Shown in pieces: positions 33,871 to 44,015 of a stretch of DNA of 64,000 nt. The position numbers and the translations under genes are program-made. Each line of letters begins with the position of its first letter. Position 1 is the stretch's first letter. The DNA comes from Rhizobiaceae bacterium. GTDB taxonomy: Bacteria > Pseudomonadota > Alphaproteobacteria > Rhizobiales > Rhizobiaceae. The notes below the pieces were generated by a model. It was not told the DNA's origin, searched no databases, and saw nothing but the letters and a program-made list of their open reading frames with translations. The stretch lies in contig JAEPMJ010000003.1 of the NCBI GenBank assembly GCA_017644005.1, positions 124,001 through 188,000 on the forward strand, written 5' to 3'.

Positions 33871-36774
33871 TCAGGCGGCGGCCTCCACACGCTGCAGTGC
33901 CAATTTGAGCCTGTCGCCGGTTTCTGTCAGTTCAGCGAGTTTTTCCCGGTCTGCCTCGACCACTTCCGCAGGCGCGTTGGCGACGAATTTCTCATTGCCG
34001 AGCTTCTTTTCTATGCGCGAGATTTCGCCCTGATTGCGTTCGATCTCGCGCTGCAGGCGCGCAGCTTCCGCCGACACATCAATCAGGTCGCCTAGCGGCA
34101 GGCAGATCGTCGCCTCACCGAGGACGATTTGCGCGGCACCTTTCGGTGCTTCGTCGGCGAAGCCGACTTCACCGGCGCGTGCCAGCCTGCGAATCGCCGG
34201 ATCATGCCGTGCGGCGCGTTCGCGCGTTTCGGAATTGGCACCAACAATCACAAGCGGCGCAACTGCCGCAGGCGGCACGTTCATCTCAGCCCGCACGGAG
34301 CGCAGACCGCTGACCAGCTCGATCAGCCAGTTGATTTCGTCCGCTGCCTCGTTATCGGCAAATTCGGGCGCCGGCCAGCCGGCATGGCAAAGCAGGCTCC
34401 CACGTTCGGTTTCGCCCGCCGTCTCGGCCCATAGCTCCTCGGTCATGAAGGGCATGAAGGGGTGCAAAAGCTTGTAGATTTCGTCGAGAACATGGGCCGA
34501 AACCGCCCGCGCCTCGGCCTTGGCCGCCTCGTCCTCGCCTGAATAGACCGGCTTCAGGAGCTCCAGATACCAGTCGCAGAACAGGTTCCAGACAAAACGG
34601 TAGGCGGCACTCGCCGCATCGTTGAAGCGGTAGGAGGTGATGCCTTCCGTCACCTCGGCTGCCGTGCGCGTAAGTTCGGTCAGGATCCAGCGGTTCACGG
34701 TCAGCTTGACACTCGACAGGTCAAGCTCGGGATCGCGCGCCATGCCGTTCATCTCGCCGAAACGGGTCGCGTTCCAGAGCTTGGTGCCGAAATTCCGGTA
34801 GCCGGCGATGCGGGCGGGGTCCAGTTTCACGTCCCTGCCCTGGGCTGCCATGATCGCCAGAGTGAAGCGCAACGCGTCCGCGCCGTATTCGTCGATCAAT
34901 TCAAGCGGGTCGATGACGTTGCCTTTTGACTTCGACATCTTGGCGCCGGTCTTGTCGCGAACGAGCGCGTGCACATAGACGGTATGGAAGGGTTCTTCTT
35001 CCATGAAGTGCAGGCCCATCATCATCATGCGGGCAACCCAGAAGAAGATGATGTCGAAGCCGGTGACCAGGACATCGGTCTGGTAATAGGTCTTCAGCTC
35101 CGGCGTCTTGTCCGGCCAGCCGAGCGTGGAGAACGGCCAAAGCGCCGACGAGAACCAGGTGTCGAGCACGTCTTCGTCTCTGGTGAGGATTTCGCCCGGC
35201 TTGAAGTTCTCGAGCTTCTCCTCGACCCAGCTTTTCCACGGTGTGTCGACCGCGAGGTAATATTCCACCGCGTCGTCCAGCGCTTCCTTCTCGGTCTTGG
35301 CGACGAAGATATGTCCGTCCGGGCCATACCAGGCCGGGATCTGGTGGCCCCACCAGAGCTGGCGCGAAATGCACCAGGGCTCGATGTTCTCCATCCAGTT
35401 GAAATAGGTGTTTTCCCAGTTCTTCGGCACGAAATTGGTGCGGCCCTCGCGCACCGAGGCAATGGCCGGTTCCGCGAGTGTCTTTGCATCGGCGAACCAC
35501 TGGTCGGTCAGCATCGGTTCAATGACCACGTTGGAGCGGTCGCCGAAGGGCTGCATGATCTTCTTGGATTCCACATAGGGAATGTCGTTGCCGTCCTCGT
35601 CCTTCACCGTGACGGCCAGGCCTTCGGCATTGATGGCATCGACGATGCGTTTGCGCGCCTCGTAGCGATCGAGGCCGCGATACTCGTCGGGCACGAGATT
35701 GATCGCGTCGACCTCCGCCTCTGCCGGCAACTCACCCGTCGTGGCAATCTGCATGGCCTGCGCGGCGCAATGCGCGTAAGGCTCGCCATCGTCACGCATG
35801 GCTGCACGCGTGTCCATCAATCGGTAGAGTGGAATGTTGTTGCGGCGCGCGACCTGATAGTCGTTGAAATCGTGCGCGCCGGTGATCTTCACTGCACCGG
35901 AACCGAATGCCGGGTCGGGATATTCGTCGGTTATGATCGGGATCAGCCGCCGGTGCTCCTTCGGACCGACCGGAATCTCACATAGCTTGCCGACAATTGG
36001 CGCATATCGCTCGTCGTCGGGATGCACAGCGACCGCACCGTCGCCCAGCATGGTTTCGGGCCGCGTGGTGGCGATCGAAATATAATCGCGCTCTTCCGTG
36101 AAGAGCACCTTTCCGTCCGCATCCTTTTCGACATAGGTGTAGGTTTCGCCGCCCGCCAACGGATATTTGAAATGCCACATATGGCCGGCGGCTTCCCTGT
36201 TCTCCACCTCGAGATCGGAGATTGCGGTTTCGAATTCGGGATCCCAGTTCACCAGACGCTTGCCGCGATAGATGAGCCCTTGCCGGTAGAGCGTGACGAA
36301 GACTTCGAGCACTGCGGCCGACAGGCCTTCATCCATGGTGAAGCGCTCGCGATCCCAATCGCAGGAGGCGCCGAGGCGTTTCAGCTGCTTGAAGATCGTC
36401 CCGCCGGACTCCGCCTTCCAATCCCAGACCCGCTGGACAAACTCCTCGCGTGACAAGTCGTGGCGGCGGATCTGTTTTTCCATGAGCTTGCGCTCGACGA
36501 CCATCTGGGTCGCGATACCGGCGTGATCCATGCCAGGTTGCCACAGCACATTCTTGCCGCGCATGCGCTCAAAGCGGACAAGAATGTCCTGCAGGGTATT
36601 GTTGAGTGCATGGCCCATATGCAGGGAACCGGTCACGTTCGGTGGAGGAATGACGATCGTGAACGGGTCCGCGCCGGGTTGCGAACCAGCGCCGGCGCGA
36701 AAGGCGTCGGCCGCATCCCACTTGTCCGTGATCCTGGGTTCGACGCTCGCGGCGTCATAGGTCTTTTCAAGCAT
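33871..36774 (-). CDS. valS: valyl-tRNA synthetase
   Basis: 967 aa; PPPNVTGSLHMGHALNNTLQDIL, KMSKSKGNVIDPLELIDEYGADALRF. Confidence 0.99.
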   Translation of the reverse strand: MLEKTYDAASVEPRITDKWDAADAFRAGAGSQPGADPFTIVIPPPNVTGSLHMGHALNNTLQDILVRFERMRGKNVLWQPGMDHAGIATQMVVERKLMEKQIRRHDLSREEFVQRVWDWKAESGGTIFKQLKRLGASCDWDRERFTMDEGLSAAVLEVFVTLYRQGLIYRGKRLVNWDPEFETAISDLEVENREAAGHMWHFKYPLAGGETYTYVEKDADGKVLFTEERDYISIATTRPETMLGDGAVAVHPDDERYAPIVGKLCEIPVGPKEHRRLIPIITDEYPDPAFGSGAVKITGAHDFNDYQVARRNNIPLYRLMDTRAAMRDDGEPYAHCAAQAMQIATTGELPAEAEVDAINLVPDEYRGLDRYEARKRIVDAINAEGLAVTVKDEDGNDIPYVESKKIMQPFGDRSNVVIEPMLTDQWFADAKTLAEPAIASVREGRTNFVPKNWENTYFNWMENIEPWCISRQLWWGHQIPAWYGPDGHIFVAKTEKEALDDAVEYYLAVDTPWKSWVEEKLENFKPGEILTRDEDVLDTWFSSALWPFSTLGWPDKTPELKTYYQTDVLVTGFDIIFFWVARMMMMGLHFMEEEPFHTVYVHALVRDKTGAKMSKSKGNVIDPLELIDEYGADALRFTLAIMAAQGRDVKLDPARIAGYRNFGTKLWNATRFGEMNGMARDPELDLSSVKLTVNRWILTELTRTAAEVTEGITSYRFNDAASAAYRFVWNLFCDWYLELLKPVYSGEDEAAKAEARAVSAHVLDEIYKLLHPFMPFMTEELWAETAGETERGSLLCHAGWPAPEFADNEAADEINWLIELVSGLRSVRAEMNVPPAAVAPLVIVGANSETRERAARHDPAIRRLARAGEVGFADEAPKGAAQIVLGEATICLPLGDLIDVSAEAARLQREIERNQGEISRIEKKLGNEKFVANAPAEVVEADREKLAELTETGDRLKLALQRVEAAA

Positions 36775-36859
36775 TGGCAGCCCGCAAATGGAGGGAGTTC
36801 ATCGCGCCGGTGTAAACCGGAACGGCTGTGCCAAGTCAACGTAAAGCCACGGGATGGGC

Positions 36860-37189
36860 TTATTCGAGCTCCGCCAGGCGTTCGACCAGGTCGAATTCGA
36901 GACCGGCGTCACTTACCGTGACGTTTGCCACGCCGAAAACCGCCACGTACCCGGTTCGATCGAATCCGTATCCGTCTGCGTGTATGCGACCGGTCGTGAG
37001 GACGACTTTGCCGGTTAGCTTGATCGCATCGACCAGATCGGTCCACTGCTTCTCATTCGCGTAATGCGGATCGTGGTAGTGAAGCTTGCTCAACCAGTGC
37101 TGATGTACGCAGGGAAGACGTTCGCCGCCTACGTGAGCGAACCATGAACCTCGCTCTCCCTTCGCACGATATCGCGGGAGAGACGCCAT
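36860..37189 (-). CDS. hypothetical protein
   Basis: 109-aa ORF between valS and the popZ-like gene; family not recognised. Confidence 0.5.
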   Translation of the reverse strand: MASLPRYRAKGERGSWFAHVGGERLPCVHQHWLSKLHYHDPHYANEKQWTDLVDAIKLTGKVVLTTGRIHADGYGFDRTGYVAVFGVANVTVSDAGLEFDLVERLAELE

Positions 37190-37198
37190 GCCCCTTCG

Positions 37199-37825
37199 TC
37201 AGCGCGCCGCGCCGCGTGCAACGCGTTCGATTTCCTCACGCACAAGGCGCTCGACCAAAACCGGAAGATTGTTGTCCAGCCAGTCCTGCAGCATGGGCCG
37301 CATCAGCTCTTCCGCAATTTCGTCGAAACTGCGCTTCTGGCTCGATGCGAATGCGTCGGAAAGCTCTTCGAACGCGGCCGCGACCTGACGTTCCGCAGTC
37401 TCGGAGATAATTGAATTCCGCTGCTGCGGCTGTGACGCCGCGGGTTCGAATTGCTGCCCCACAGGGCTTTCCTCGGGCGGCGAGTAATCCTGCACGGGCG
37501 GCTCGACGGCCGGAGCCACCGGCGGTGTGAAATCGTGCTGAAGGCTGTCCGAGACGTCACGCGCCGGCTCAGGCTCGGTGAGCTCGGTGCGGAAAGCATT
37601 GATGTCGGATGCGCCCGCCTCTGCGTCTGCCTCCGGATTATCGGCTTCGTTTATCGCGCCGCCGACATCATCGGGTTGCGTGAAGGCCGAGTCTTCATTC
37701 GCCGGCTGCCCGGCGTCGTTTCCTGCCGGGACTGCATGATCGCTGTCTTCGATAATTCTGCGGATCGATGCGAGAATCTCTTCCATAGAAGGTTCGCGCG
37801 CCGGAACGCTGCTCGCCTGTGCCAT
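37199..37825 (-). CDS. popZ: PopZ-like (DUF2497) polar organizing protein
   Basis: N-terminal EPSMEEILASIRRIIEDSD, acidic/Pro-rich linker, C-terminal LMRPMLQDWLDNNLPVLVERLVREEIERVA; next to valS. Confidence 0.85.
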   Translation of the reverse strand: MAQASSVPAREPSMEEILASIRRIIEDSDHAVPAGNDAGQPANEDSAFTQPDDVGGAINEADNPEADAEAGASDINAFRTELTEPEPARDVSDSLQHDFTPPVAPAVEPPVQDYSPPEESPVGQQFEPAASQPQQRNSIISETAERQVAAAFEELSDAFASSQKRSFDEIAEELMRPMLQDWLDNNLPVLVERLVREEIERVARGAAR

Positions 37826-38011
37826 TGGTCCGCTGCCGCCTCTTTTCCTCGCTCCGGCGTTTTCAACGCCGCTGTCCGGACAATCCGAATCACATAGAGG
37901 GTATAGAAAAGAGCGGCGCGATTTAATCCGCCCGGCGAATTAAACTTGCCGTTTCACACAGCAAAGAATTTGACGCCGCGGAACCGGAATTTGCATGTTG
38001 CTTGAGGAAGT

Positions 38012-39397
38012 CTAGCGGCCGTCGGGCGTGCGCAATCCGAACCACTTGTCCTTTACCGCGCGATAATGCTCGTCGGGATCATGTTCCTGAACCGCCAGCC
38101 CAAGCTTTTGTACCGACAGCCGGCCGATAGCGGACAGAATCGCATAGCTCGCGACAACGACGCTGTACTCCGCACTCACCAGACTGATCTGCGCCGCATT
38201 AACATTGGCTTGTGAGGTAAGCACGTCGAGCGTCGTGCGCTGGCCGACGCTGCGCTCGTCGATGACGCCGTTCAGAGCCAACTGCGCCGCCGACACGACT
38301 TCCCGGTTGGCAACAACCGATTCGCGCGCCGCCTGATATTGCGCCCAGGCCGACGCAACGGCGTTGCGAACCTGATCCCGGGTCACGTCGACATTGATGC
38401 GGGCCTGACCGAGCGATTCCTTGTTGCGGCGTACCGTCGCCGAAACGCGTCCGCCCTGATAGATCGGGACGCGTAGTGCTGCACCGATCGAAGCGGTGTT
38501 GCTTGCGCCATCGGATGGCAGCGCCGGCACGCCGCTGGAGAAGCTGCGGCCAACGCTGGCCGTTGCCGAGACGCCCGGAAGCATCGCGCCTTCGCTGGAT
38601 TTCACTGTAAAGGCTGCAGCGTCCACAAGATGCTCGGTCGCCATGATCGCGGGGTGCTGGCGCGCGGCCTCCGCAAAAGCCTGTTCGATCGAGCCTGGCA
38701 GGAGGTTTGCGACCGGACCAGCGCCCCGCAGTTTGCCGGGCCGCTCGCCAATGATCTGAACGTAAAGCGCCTCGCTGGCGAGCACCTGGGCGCGGGCCGC
38801 GCTCAGCTGCGCCACGGCCTGCTGCCGGCTTGCCTCGGCCTGCGCGACGTCGGTGCGGGTGCCCTCGCCGACATCGAATCGCGAACGCGCGGCGCGCACC
38901 TGTTCTTCGAGGAACTCAAGATTGCGCTGGCGCAGCACTGCGATCTGCCGGTCGCGGATGACACCCATGTAGGCCGACGCGGCGTCGAAAAGGGTGTTTT
39001 GTACTGCGTTGCGCAATGACTGCTGGGAAGCGCGCACCTGGGCTTCTGCGGCGGCAACGTTGTTCTTGGTCTGGAACCCGTCGAAAAGCGTCTGGTTGAT
39101 CTCGATGCCAAACGAACCGGAGGTGATCGAACGCCCGCCGAGCGCTGACGAGCGCGCGAAGGTGACGCCTGCCGTTCCGGCGATTGTGGGCCGGTAACCG
39201 GATTTTGCAATGGCCACGTTTTCGTCGGTCACGCGCACCCCGGCACGCTCCGCATTCAGGCTCGAATTGTTTTGATAGGCCTTGGCCATGGCCCCAGTGA
39301 TGGTTTCAGCGGAGGCAGGCGCAGAGATCATCAACGCCAGTGAGAGCATAAACGCGCTCGCGACGCTCCGTTGAACCGGGAACACAACCCACCTCAC
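38012..39397 (-). CDS. tolC: TolC family outer membrane protein
   Basis: 461 aa; signal peptide; TolC-type repeats (LFDGFQTKNNVAAAEAQVRASQQSLRNAVQNTLFDAASAYMGVIRD). Confidence 0.9.
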   Translation of the reverse strand: MRWVVFPVQRSVASAFMLSLALMISAPASAETITGAMAKAYQNNSSLNAERAGVRVTDENVAIAKSGYRPTIAGTAGVTFARSSALGGRSITSGSFGIEINQTLFDGFQTKNNVAAAEAQVRASQQSLRNAVQNTLFDAASAYMGVIRDRQIAVLRQRNLEFLEEQVRAARSRFDVGEGTRTDVAQAEASRQQAVAQLSAARAQVLASEALYVQIIGERPGKLRGAGPVANLLPGSIEQAFAEAARQHPAIMATEHLVDAAAFTVKSSEGAMLPGVSATASVGRSFSSGVPALPSDGASNTASIGAALRVPIYQGGRVSATVRRNKESLGQARINVDVTRDQVRNAVASAWAQYQAARESVVANREVVSAAQLALNGVIDERSVGQRTTLDVLTSQANVNAAQISLVSAEYSVVVASYAILSAIGRLSVQKLGLAVQEHDPDEHYRAVKDKWFGLRTPDGR

Positions 39398-39561
39398 TTA
39401 CAGCCGGACAGCAACCGGCCAAACAATGCACAGACGACCTGGAGAGTCCCCTCACCCGAGGCCAGGTTAATGGCTACACGGCAGATGTAGTGAGTTCAAG
39501 AAACAATGTAAGGGGCGGATTTAAACCAGTCCACGGAATTGTCATGTGTTGCGGCAAGGCC

Positions 39562-40236
39562 TCAGAACTGGAACTCTGCTGCGCGCCTGAAACCCGGCAG
39601 CGGGCGGACCGCTGCATTGAAGGCCTTGCGTCCGCTGATTACGCCGTCCGCATTGTAGAATATATGCGCGGCGCCCGCGTTACCGTTGCCGACAACCGCG
39701 ACGAGACGACCGCCATCGCGCAATTGCCGCAACAGATCGTCCGGCACCTGATCGACCGCACCTTCAACGATGATCACATCGAATGGCGCCTCGTCCGGGC
39801 ATCCGGCCTGAAGCTGGCCGGTAACAACCGCGACATTGTCATAGCCGAGCTCGGTGAGTTTGCCGGTCGCGCTGGCCGCGAGGTCCTCGTCGCATTCCAG
39901 CGCGATCACCGAACTCGCCAGTTGCGACAGCACCGCGCTGGAATAGCCGGTGGCGCAACCGACATCGAGCACGAAATCCCCGGATTCGATCTCGGCCAGC
40001 TGAACCAGTTTGGCAAAAGGCGAAGGTTCCATCAGATAGCGGGCAGGCTCATCCGACGCCCCATCCGCAACGAAAATATCCTCGTCGATATAGGCCAGTT
40101 CGGCTCGCGACCTGGGGACAAATTCCTCGCGCGGCACGGAGAGCATCGCATTCAGCACCGGCGCGCTTGTCACGTCGGTGGTGCGCAGCTGCCCGTCGAC
40201 CATCTTTATCCTGCGCTGTTCGAAATCGCCGATCAT
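39562..40236 (-). CDS. protein-L-isoaspartate O-methyltransferase family protein
   Basis: MIGDFEQRRIKMVDGQLRTTDVTS...FVPRSRAELAYIDED...VLDVGCATGYSSAVLSQLA; the longest ORF start would overlap tRNA-Cys. Confidence 0.88.
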   Translation of the reverse strand: MIGDFEQRRIKMVDGQLRTTDVTSAPVLNAMLSVPREEFVPRSRAELAYIDEDIFVADGASDEPARYLMEPSPFAKLVQLAEIESGDFVLDVGCATGYSSAVLSQLASSVIALECDEDLAASATGKLTELGYDNVAVVTGQLQAGCPDEAPFDVIIVEGAVDQVPDDLLRQLRDGGRLVAVVGNGNAGAAHIFYNADGVISGRKAFNAAVRPLPGFRRAAEFQF

Positions 40237-40321
40237 AGTCGTTACCGCCCGGTTGCAGCGCTGGCGCGCCATGCTCTCATGCAACACCGGCTGGTGCCGG
40301 ATCGCAAGCTCTAGTGTGAAT

Positions 40322-40395
40322 TGGAGGCCTCGCCCGGAATCGAACCGGGGTGCAAGGATTTGCAGTCCTCTGCGTAACCACTCCGCCACGAGGCC
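40322..40395 (-). tRNA. tRNA-Cys(GCA)
   Basis: rev-comp GGCCTCGTGGCGGAGTGGTTACGCAGAGGACTGCAAATCCTTGCACCCCGGTTCGATTCCGGGCGAGGCCTCCA; full cloverleaf with encoded CCA. Confidence 0.96.
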
Positions 40396-40505
40396 CCGCT
40401 GCTCGGCGCAGCGCAGGCGGATCAATAGGTTGGGGCGAATCCTGCGTCAAGCCGGAGCAAGCGGTTCTGAAGAGAATCCTCGCCGCGTTCTGAAGATTTC
40501 GTTTG

Positions 40506-40829
40506 TCAGCCCCGATTCCGCGCCCGCCGGGCGCGGCGTTGCCCCCACCACAGCACGATTCGCCTGCGCAGACGGCGAAAAGCGGCAAAATCATAAGACA
40601 GGATGAGCGCGCCCAGGGGAATCATCCAGAAGCCGAGCACCGGCAGGAAGCCCAAAGTGCCCAGCAGCATGAGGCCGACACCGAGCACCGTGCGGGCCAA
40701 CCGCGACCGCGGCAGGGCGACTTCGCGGCCCAGAAAACGCAAACGCACCGGCTTCATGGCGTGCGGCAACTCGCCCTGCACGCCGGCACCACCGCCTTCG
40801 GACATGTTATTCGGGTCGGACTTGGCCAT
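40506..40829 (-). CDS. predicted small membrane protein
   Basis: start chosen at MAKSDPNNMSEGGG; TM segments VLGVGLMLLGTLGFLPVLGFWMIPLGALILSYDF; basic C-terminus. Confidence 0.6.
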   Translation of the reverse strand: MAKSDPNNMSEGGGAGVQGELPHAMKPVRLRFLGREVALPRSRLARTVLGVGLMLLGTLGFLPVLGFWMIPLGALILSYDFAAFRRLRRRIVLWWGQRRARRARNRG

Positions 40830-41007
40830 TCGCCACCAGATGCAATTGCCGATACGCTGCCAGCTGTCGCGGAGCTTTCCGGCCGATATGTGAGGTGATT
40901 TGGCCCGCATTGCGAGCAAAATCGCGGTGCGGCATTTTTTGCCGGTAGCGCGCTTTGCAAAGCCGAACCGGTTTGCTATAGGCTCCGCCGTTCGCGAGCA
41001 CGGCTGT

Positions 41008-41082
41008 TCCCCGGTAGCTCAGCGGTAGAGCAACCGGCTGTTAACCGGTTGGTCGCTGGTTCGAATCCGGCCCGGGGAGCCA
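41008..41082 (+). tRNA. tRNA-Asn(GUU)
   Basis: TCCCCGGTAGCTCAGCGGTAGAGCAACCGGCTGTTAACCGGTTGGTCGCTGGTTCGAATCCGGCCCGGGGAGCCA. Confidence 0.97.
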
Positions 41083-41214
41083 CTTTCTTTTCTACTTAGC
41101 TGCAACCGGTTGCTGTCAACGGCCGCAGGCGTATCGAACCGCCGTCGCCCCTTGCCACCGCGGCGATGCCGCCTAGTTTGACGAGTTTCGGCGTCCCAGC
41201 ACCATAGACAGCTC

Positions 41215-42717
41215 ATGACCGCACCCAGCTCCGGCGAAACGGAAACTGAAAAGCCAGCTATCGTCCTCTTTCGCCACGATTTGCGGCTGGCGGACAACCG
41301 TGCGCTCAGTGCGGCCGCCGACACCGGCAAGCCGGTCATCCCATTGTTCATCCTCGACGAAGTGTCGCCCGGCATTCGCCCGCTCGGCGGTGCGCGGCGC
41401 TGGTGGCTGCACCATTCGCTCGCCGCGCTCGACAAGGCACTCAAGGAGCTGGGCGCGACGCTCATTCTGCGTTCGGGTCAAACGCTGGCGATCGTCGATG
41501 ATGTCCTGGAAAAGACCGGCGCCGACATGGTGCTGTGGAACCGACGCTACGATCCACCGGCGATCGAAGTCGACACGGCGCTCAAATCCGGCCTCACAGA
41601 CCGCGGCATCGCCAGTGCCGGCTTTGAGGGGCAGCTGCTGCATGAACCGTCGACACTGAAGACCGGCAGCGGCGGGTTCTACAAGGTCTACACGCCCTTC
41701 TGGCGGGCGCTCGCGGCGGGCGATGAACCTCGTGCCCCATTGCCGACGCCGAAGGACATTCGGGGATTCGAAGGCACACTCGCTTCCGACACTCTCTCAC
41801 ATTGGAAGCTCCTGCCGACAAAGCCCGACTGGGCGGGCGGGTTGCGCGAAAGCTGGCAGCCGGGCGAAGCCGATGCTCAACGGCGGCTTGCCGATTTCAT
41901 CGACGGGGCGCTGGAAGATTATGCGGACAAACGGGACCGACCCGACCGGGAAAACACGTCGCGGCTTTCGCCCCATCTCGCACATGGCGAGATCACGCCG
42001 TTCCAGGTCTGGCATGTCCTTTCGGGGCTTGGCGACAGGCTCGGCGACAATGTTCTGAAGTTTCGCAGGGAGCTCGCGTGGCGCGAATTCGCCTGGCATC
42101 TTCTTTTCCACAATCCCGACCTGGCCAGCGCCAATTTCAATCGCGACTTCGACGCATTTCCCTGGCGGTACGACGAGACGGCGCTGAGAGCCTGGCAGGA
42201 CGGCAAGACGGGCTATCCGATCGTCGATGCCGGCATGCGCCAGCTTTGGGAAACCGGCTGGATGCACAACCGCGTACGCATGGTCGCAGCCTCGTTTCTC
42301 ACCAAACATCTTCTGACCGACTGGCGCGCGGGCGAAGCCTGGTTCTGGGACACGCTGGTGGACGCCGACGCGGCCAACAATCCCGCCTCCTGGCAATGGG
42401 TCGCAGGGTGCGGCGCCGACGCGGCACCCTATTTCCGCATCTTCAACCCGGTCCTGCAGGGCGAGAAATTCGATCCCCATGGCGATTATGTGCGCAGCTT
42501 CGTGCCGGAACTGGCGCAGGTCGATGCCGATGCCATTCACCGGCCGGCTGCAAAAAAGGCACAGAAATCAGCGCCGGACGTGAAACTCTCTGCCGCCTAC
42601 CCCGTAGCTCTGGTTGACCACCGCGAGGCGCGCCAGCGCGCTCTTGCGGCCTATCAGCAGTTGCGGGGAGCGCATGAACATCATTCCGATCAACCGAGGA
42701 AACGCAGGCAAACCTAA
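41215..42717 (+). CDS. phrB: deoxyribodipyrimidine photolyase
   Basis: 500 aa; IVLFRHDLRLADNRAL, TGYPIVDAGMRQLWETGWMHNRVRMVAASFLTKHLL, DADAANNPASWQWVAG. Confidence 0.96.
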   Translation: MTAPSSGETETEKPAIVLFRHDLRLADNRALSAAADTGKPVIPLFILDEVSPGIRPLGGARRWWLHHSLAALDKALKELGATLILRSGQTLAIVDDVLEKTGADMVLWNRRYDPPAIEVDTALKSGLTDRGIASAGFEGQLLHEPSTLKTGSGGFYKVYTPFWRALAAGDEPRAPLPTPKDIRGFEGTLASDTLSHWKLLPTKPDWAGGLRESWQPGEADAQRRLADFIDGALEDYADKRDRPDRENTSRLSPHLAHGEITPFQVWHVLSGLGDRLGDNVLKFRRELAWREFAWHLLFHNPDLASANFNRDFDAFPWRYDETALRAWQDGKTGYPIVDAGMRQLWETGWMHNRVRMVAASFLTKHLLTDWRAGEAWFWDTLVDADAANNPASWQWVAGCGADAAPYFRIFNPVLQGEKFDPHGDYVRSFVPELAQVDADAIHRPAAKKAQKSAPDVKLSAAYPVALVDHREARQRALAAYQQLRGAHEHHSDQPRKRRQT

Positions 42718-44005
42718 GGTAGCGATCGTCGGATCCGGCATTTCCGGCGCCTCGGCGGCTTGGGCGCTCGCCCCGCATGCCGATATCACGCTGTATGAGG
42801 CCGATGGACGGCCGGGCGGCCATACCGCCACGGTCGATGTCGACCATGGCGGCGAGATCATTCCCGTCGATACCGGTTTCATCGTCTACAATGAGCACAA
42901 TTACCCTGAACTGACGGCGCTCTTCGCGCATCTCGGCGTGCGCACACATGAAAGCGACATGGGGTTTTCGCTATCGCTCGACGGCGGCAAGCTCGAATGG
43001 AGCGGCAGCACGTTGTCGTCCGTCTTCGCGCAGCCGAAGAACCTGTTTTCGCCGCGGTTCCTTTTCATGCTGCGCGAGATTCTGCGGTTCAACGCCGTGT
43101 GCGTGACCGACCGGCAGGCGGGTGTGCTGCATAACCGCACCATCGGCGAATATCTCGATTTCCGCAGCTTTTCAGCAGGCTTTCGCAATAATTACCTGAT
43201 CCCGATGGCTGCTGCGATCTGGTCGACACCGCGCGTCAAGATGCTCGACTATCCAGCGGATAGTTTCATCTCGTTTTTCGAGAATCACCGGCTGATCCAC
43301 TGGCAGCGGCCAACGTGGCGCACCGTCGACGGCGGCGCGCGCACATATCTCGAAAAGCTGCTGGCGCCGGTTCACGACATCCGGACGAATTCGCCGGTCA
43401 AAACCGTAATTCGCGACTCGCTCGGGGTCACGATCTGGGCGGGCGAGTCCGAACCAGAACGCTTCGATCAGGTGATCATAGCCGCTCACAGCGATCAGGC
43501 GCTTGCGATGCTGGGCGATGCATCGGCAACCGAGAAGACGCTGCTCTCGGCCATTCCCTACAAACCCAACCGAGTGGTGCTTCACCGCGACCCTCGGCTG
43601 ATGCCGAAAAGCCGCCGAGCCTGGTCGGCCTGGAACTATCTGCGTACCAGCGGCGACGACGAGGTCTGCGTTACTTACTGGATGAACCGCCTACAGGGCA
43701 TCAGGGCCGACAAGCCGCTGTTCGTCACGCTCAATCCGGTTATCCAGCCGCGCGACGAGCTTGTCTTCGGCGAATGGAGCTACGACCACCCGCAATTCGA
43801 TACCCGCGCTCAGGCCGCGCAGATCCGCATCGACGACATTCAGGGCGTGCGTCGAACGTGGTTTGCCGGCGCATGGACAGCCGCCGGCTTTCACGAGGAT
43901 GGCCTGCGCTCCGGCCTCAACGCCGCGCAGGCGCTGGGCGCGAAAATCCCCTGGCGCGCGCCGGCTGAAACGCAGTCCGCGCCGTTGCCGTTGGCCGCCG
44001 AATAG
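42674..44005 (+). CDS. FAD/NAD(P)-dependent oxidoreductase (flavin amine oxidase-like)
   Basis: start MNIIPINRGNAGKPKVAIVGSGISGASAAWALAPHADITLYEADGRPGGHTATV; overlaps the phrB 3' end by 44 nt. Confidence 0.9.
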   Translation: MNIIPINRGNAGKPKVAIVGSGISGASAAWALAPHADITLYEADGRPGGHTATVDVDHGGEIIPVDTGFIVYNEHNYPELTALFAHLGVRTHESDMGFSLSLDGGKLEWSGSTLSSVFAQPKNLFSPRFLFMLREILRFNAVCVTDRQAGVLHNRTIGEYLDFRSFSAGFRNNYLIPMAAAIWSTPRVKMLDYPADSFISFFENHRLIHWQRPTWRTVDGGARTYLEKLLAPVHDIRTNSPVKTVIRDSLGVTIWAGESEPERFDQVIIAAHSDQALAMLGDASATEKTLLSAIPYKPNRVVLHRDPRLMPKSRRAWSAWNYLRTSGDDEVCVTYWMNRLQGIRADKPLFVTLNPVIQPRDELVFGEWSYDHPQFDTRAQAAQIRIDDIQGVRRTWFAGAWTAAGFHEDGLRSGLNAAQALGAKIPWRAPAETQSAPLPLAAE

Positions 44006-44015
44006 GATCGGAGCC

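Noticed and set aside
40237-40425. N-terminal extension of the isoaspartyl methyltransferase-like ORF to 40425
   Set aside because: Would run through tRNA-Cys (40322-40395); internal start at 40236 fits the conserved N-terminus better
40322-41082. tRNA-Cys and tRNA-Asn as possible integration sites for a mobile element
   Set aside because: No integrase, no partial tRNA repeat and no phage-like genes seen in the flanking region
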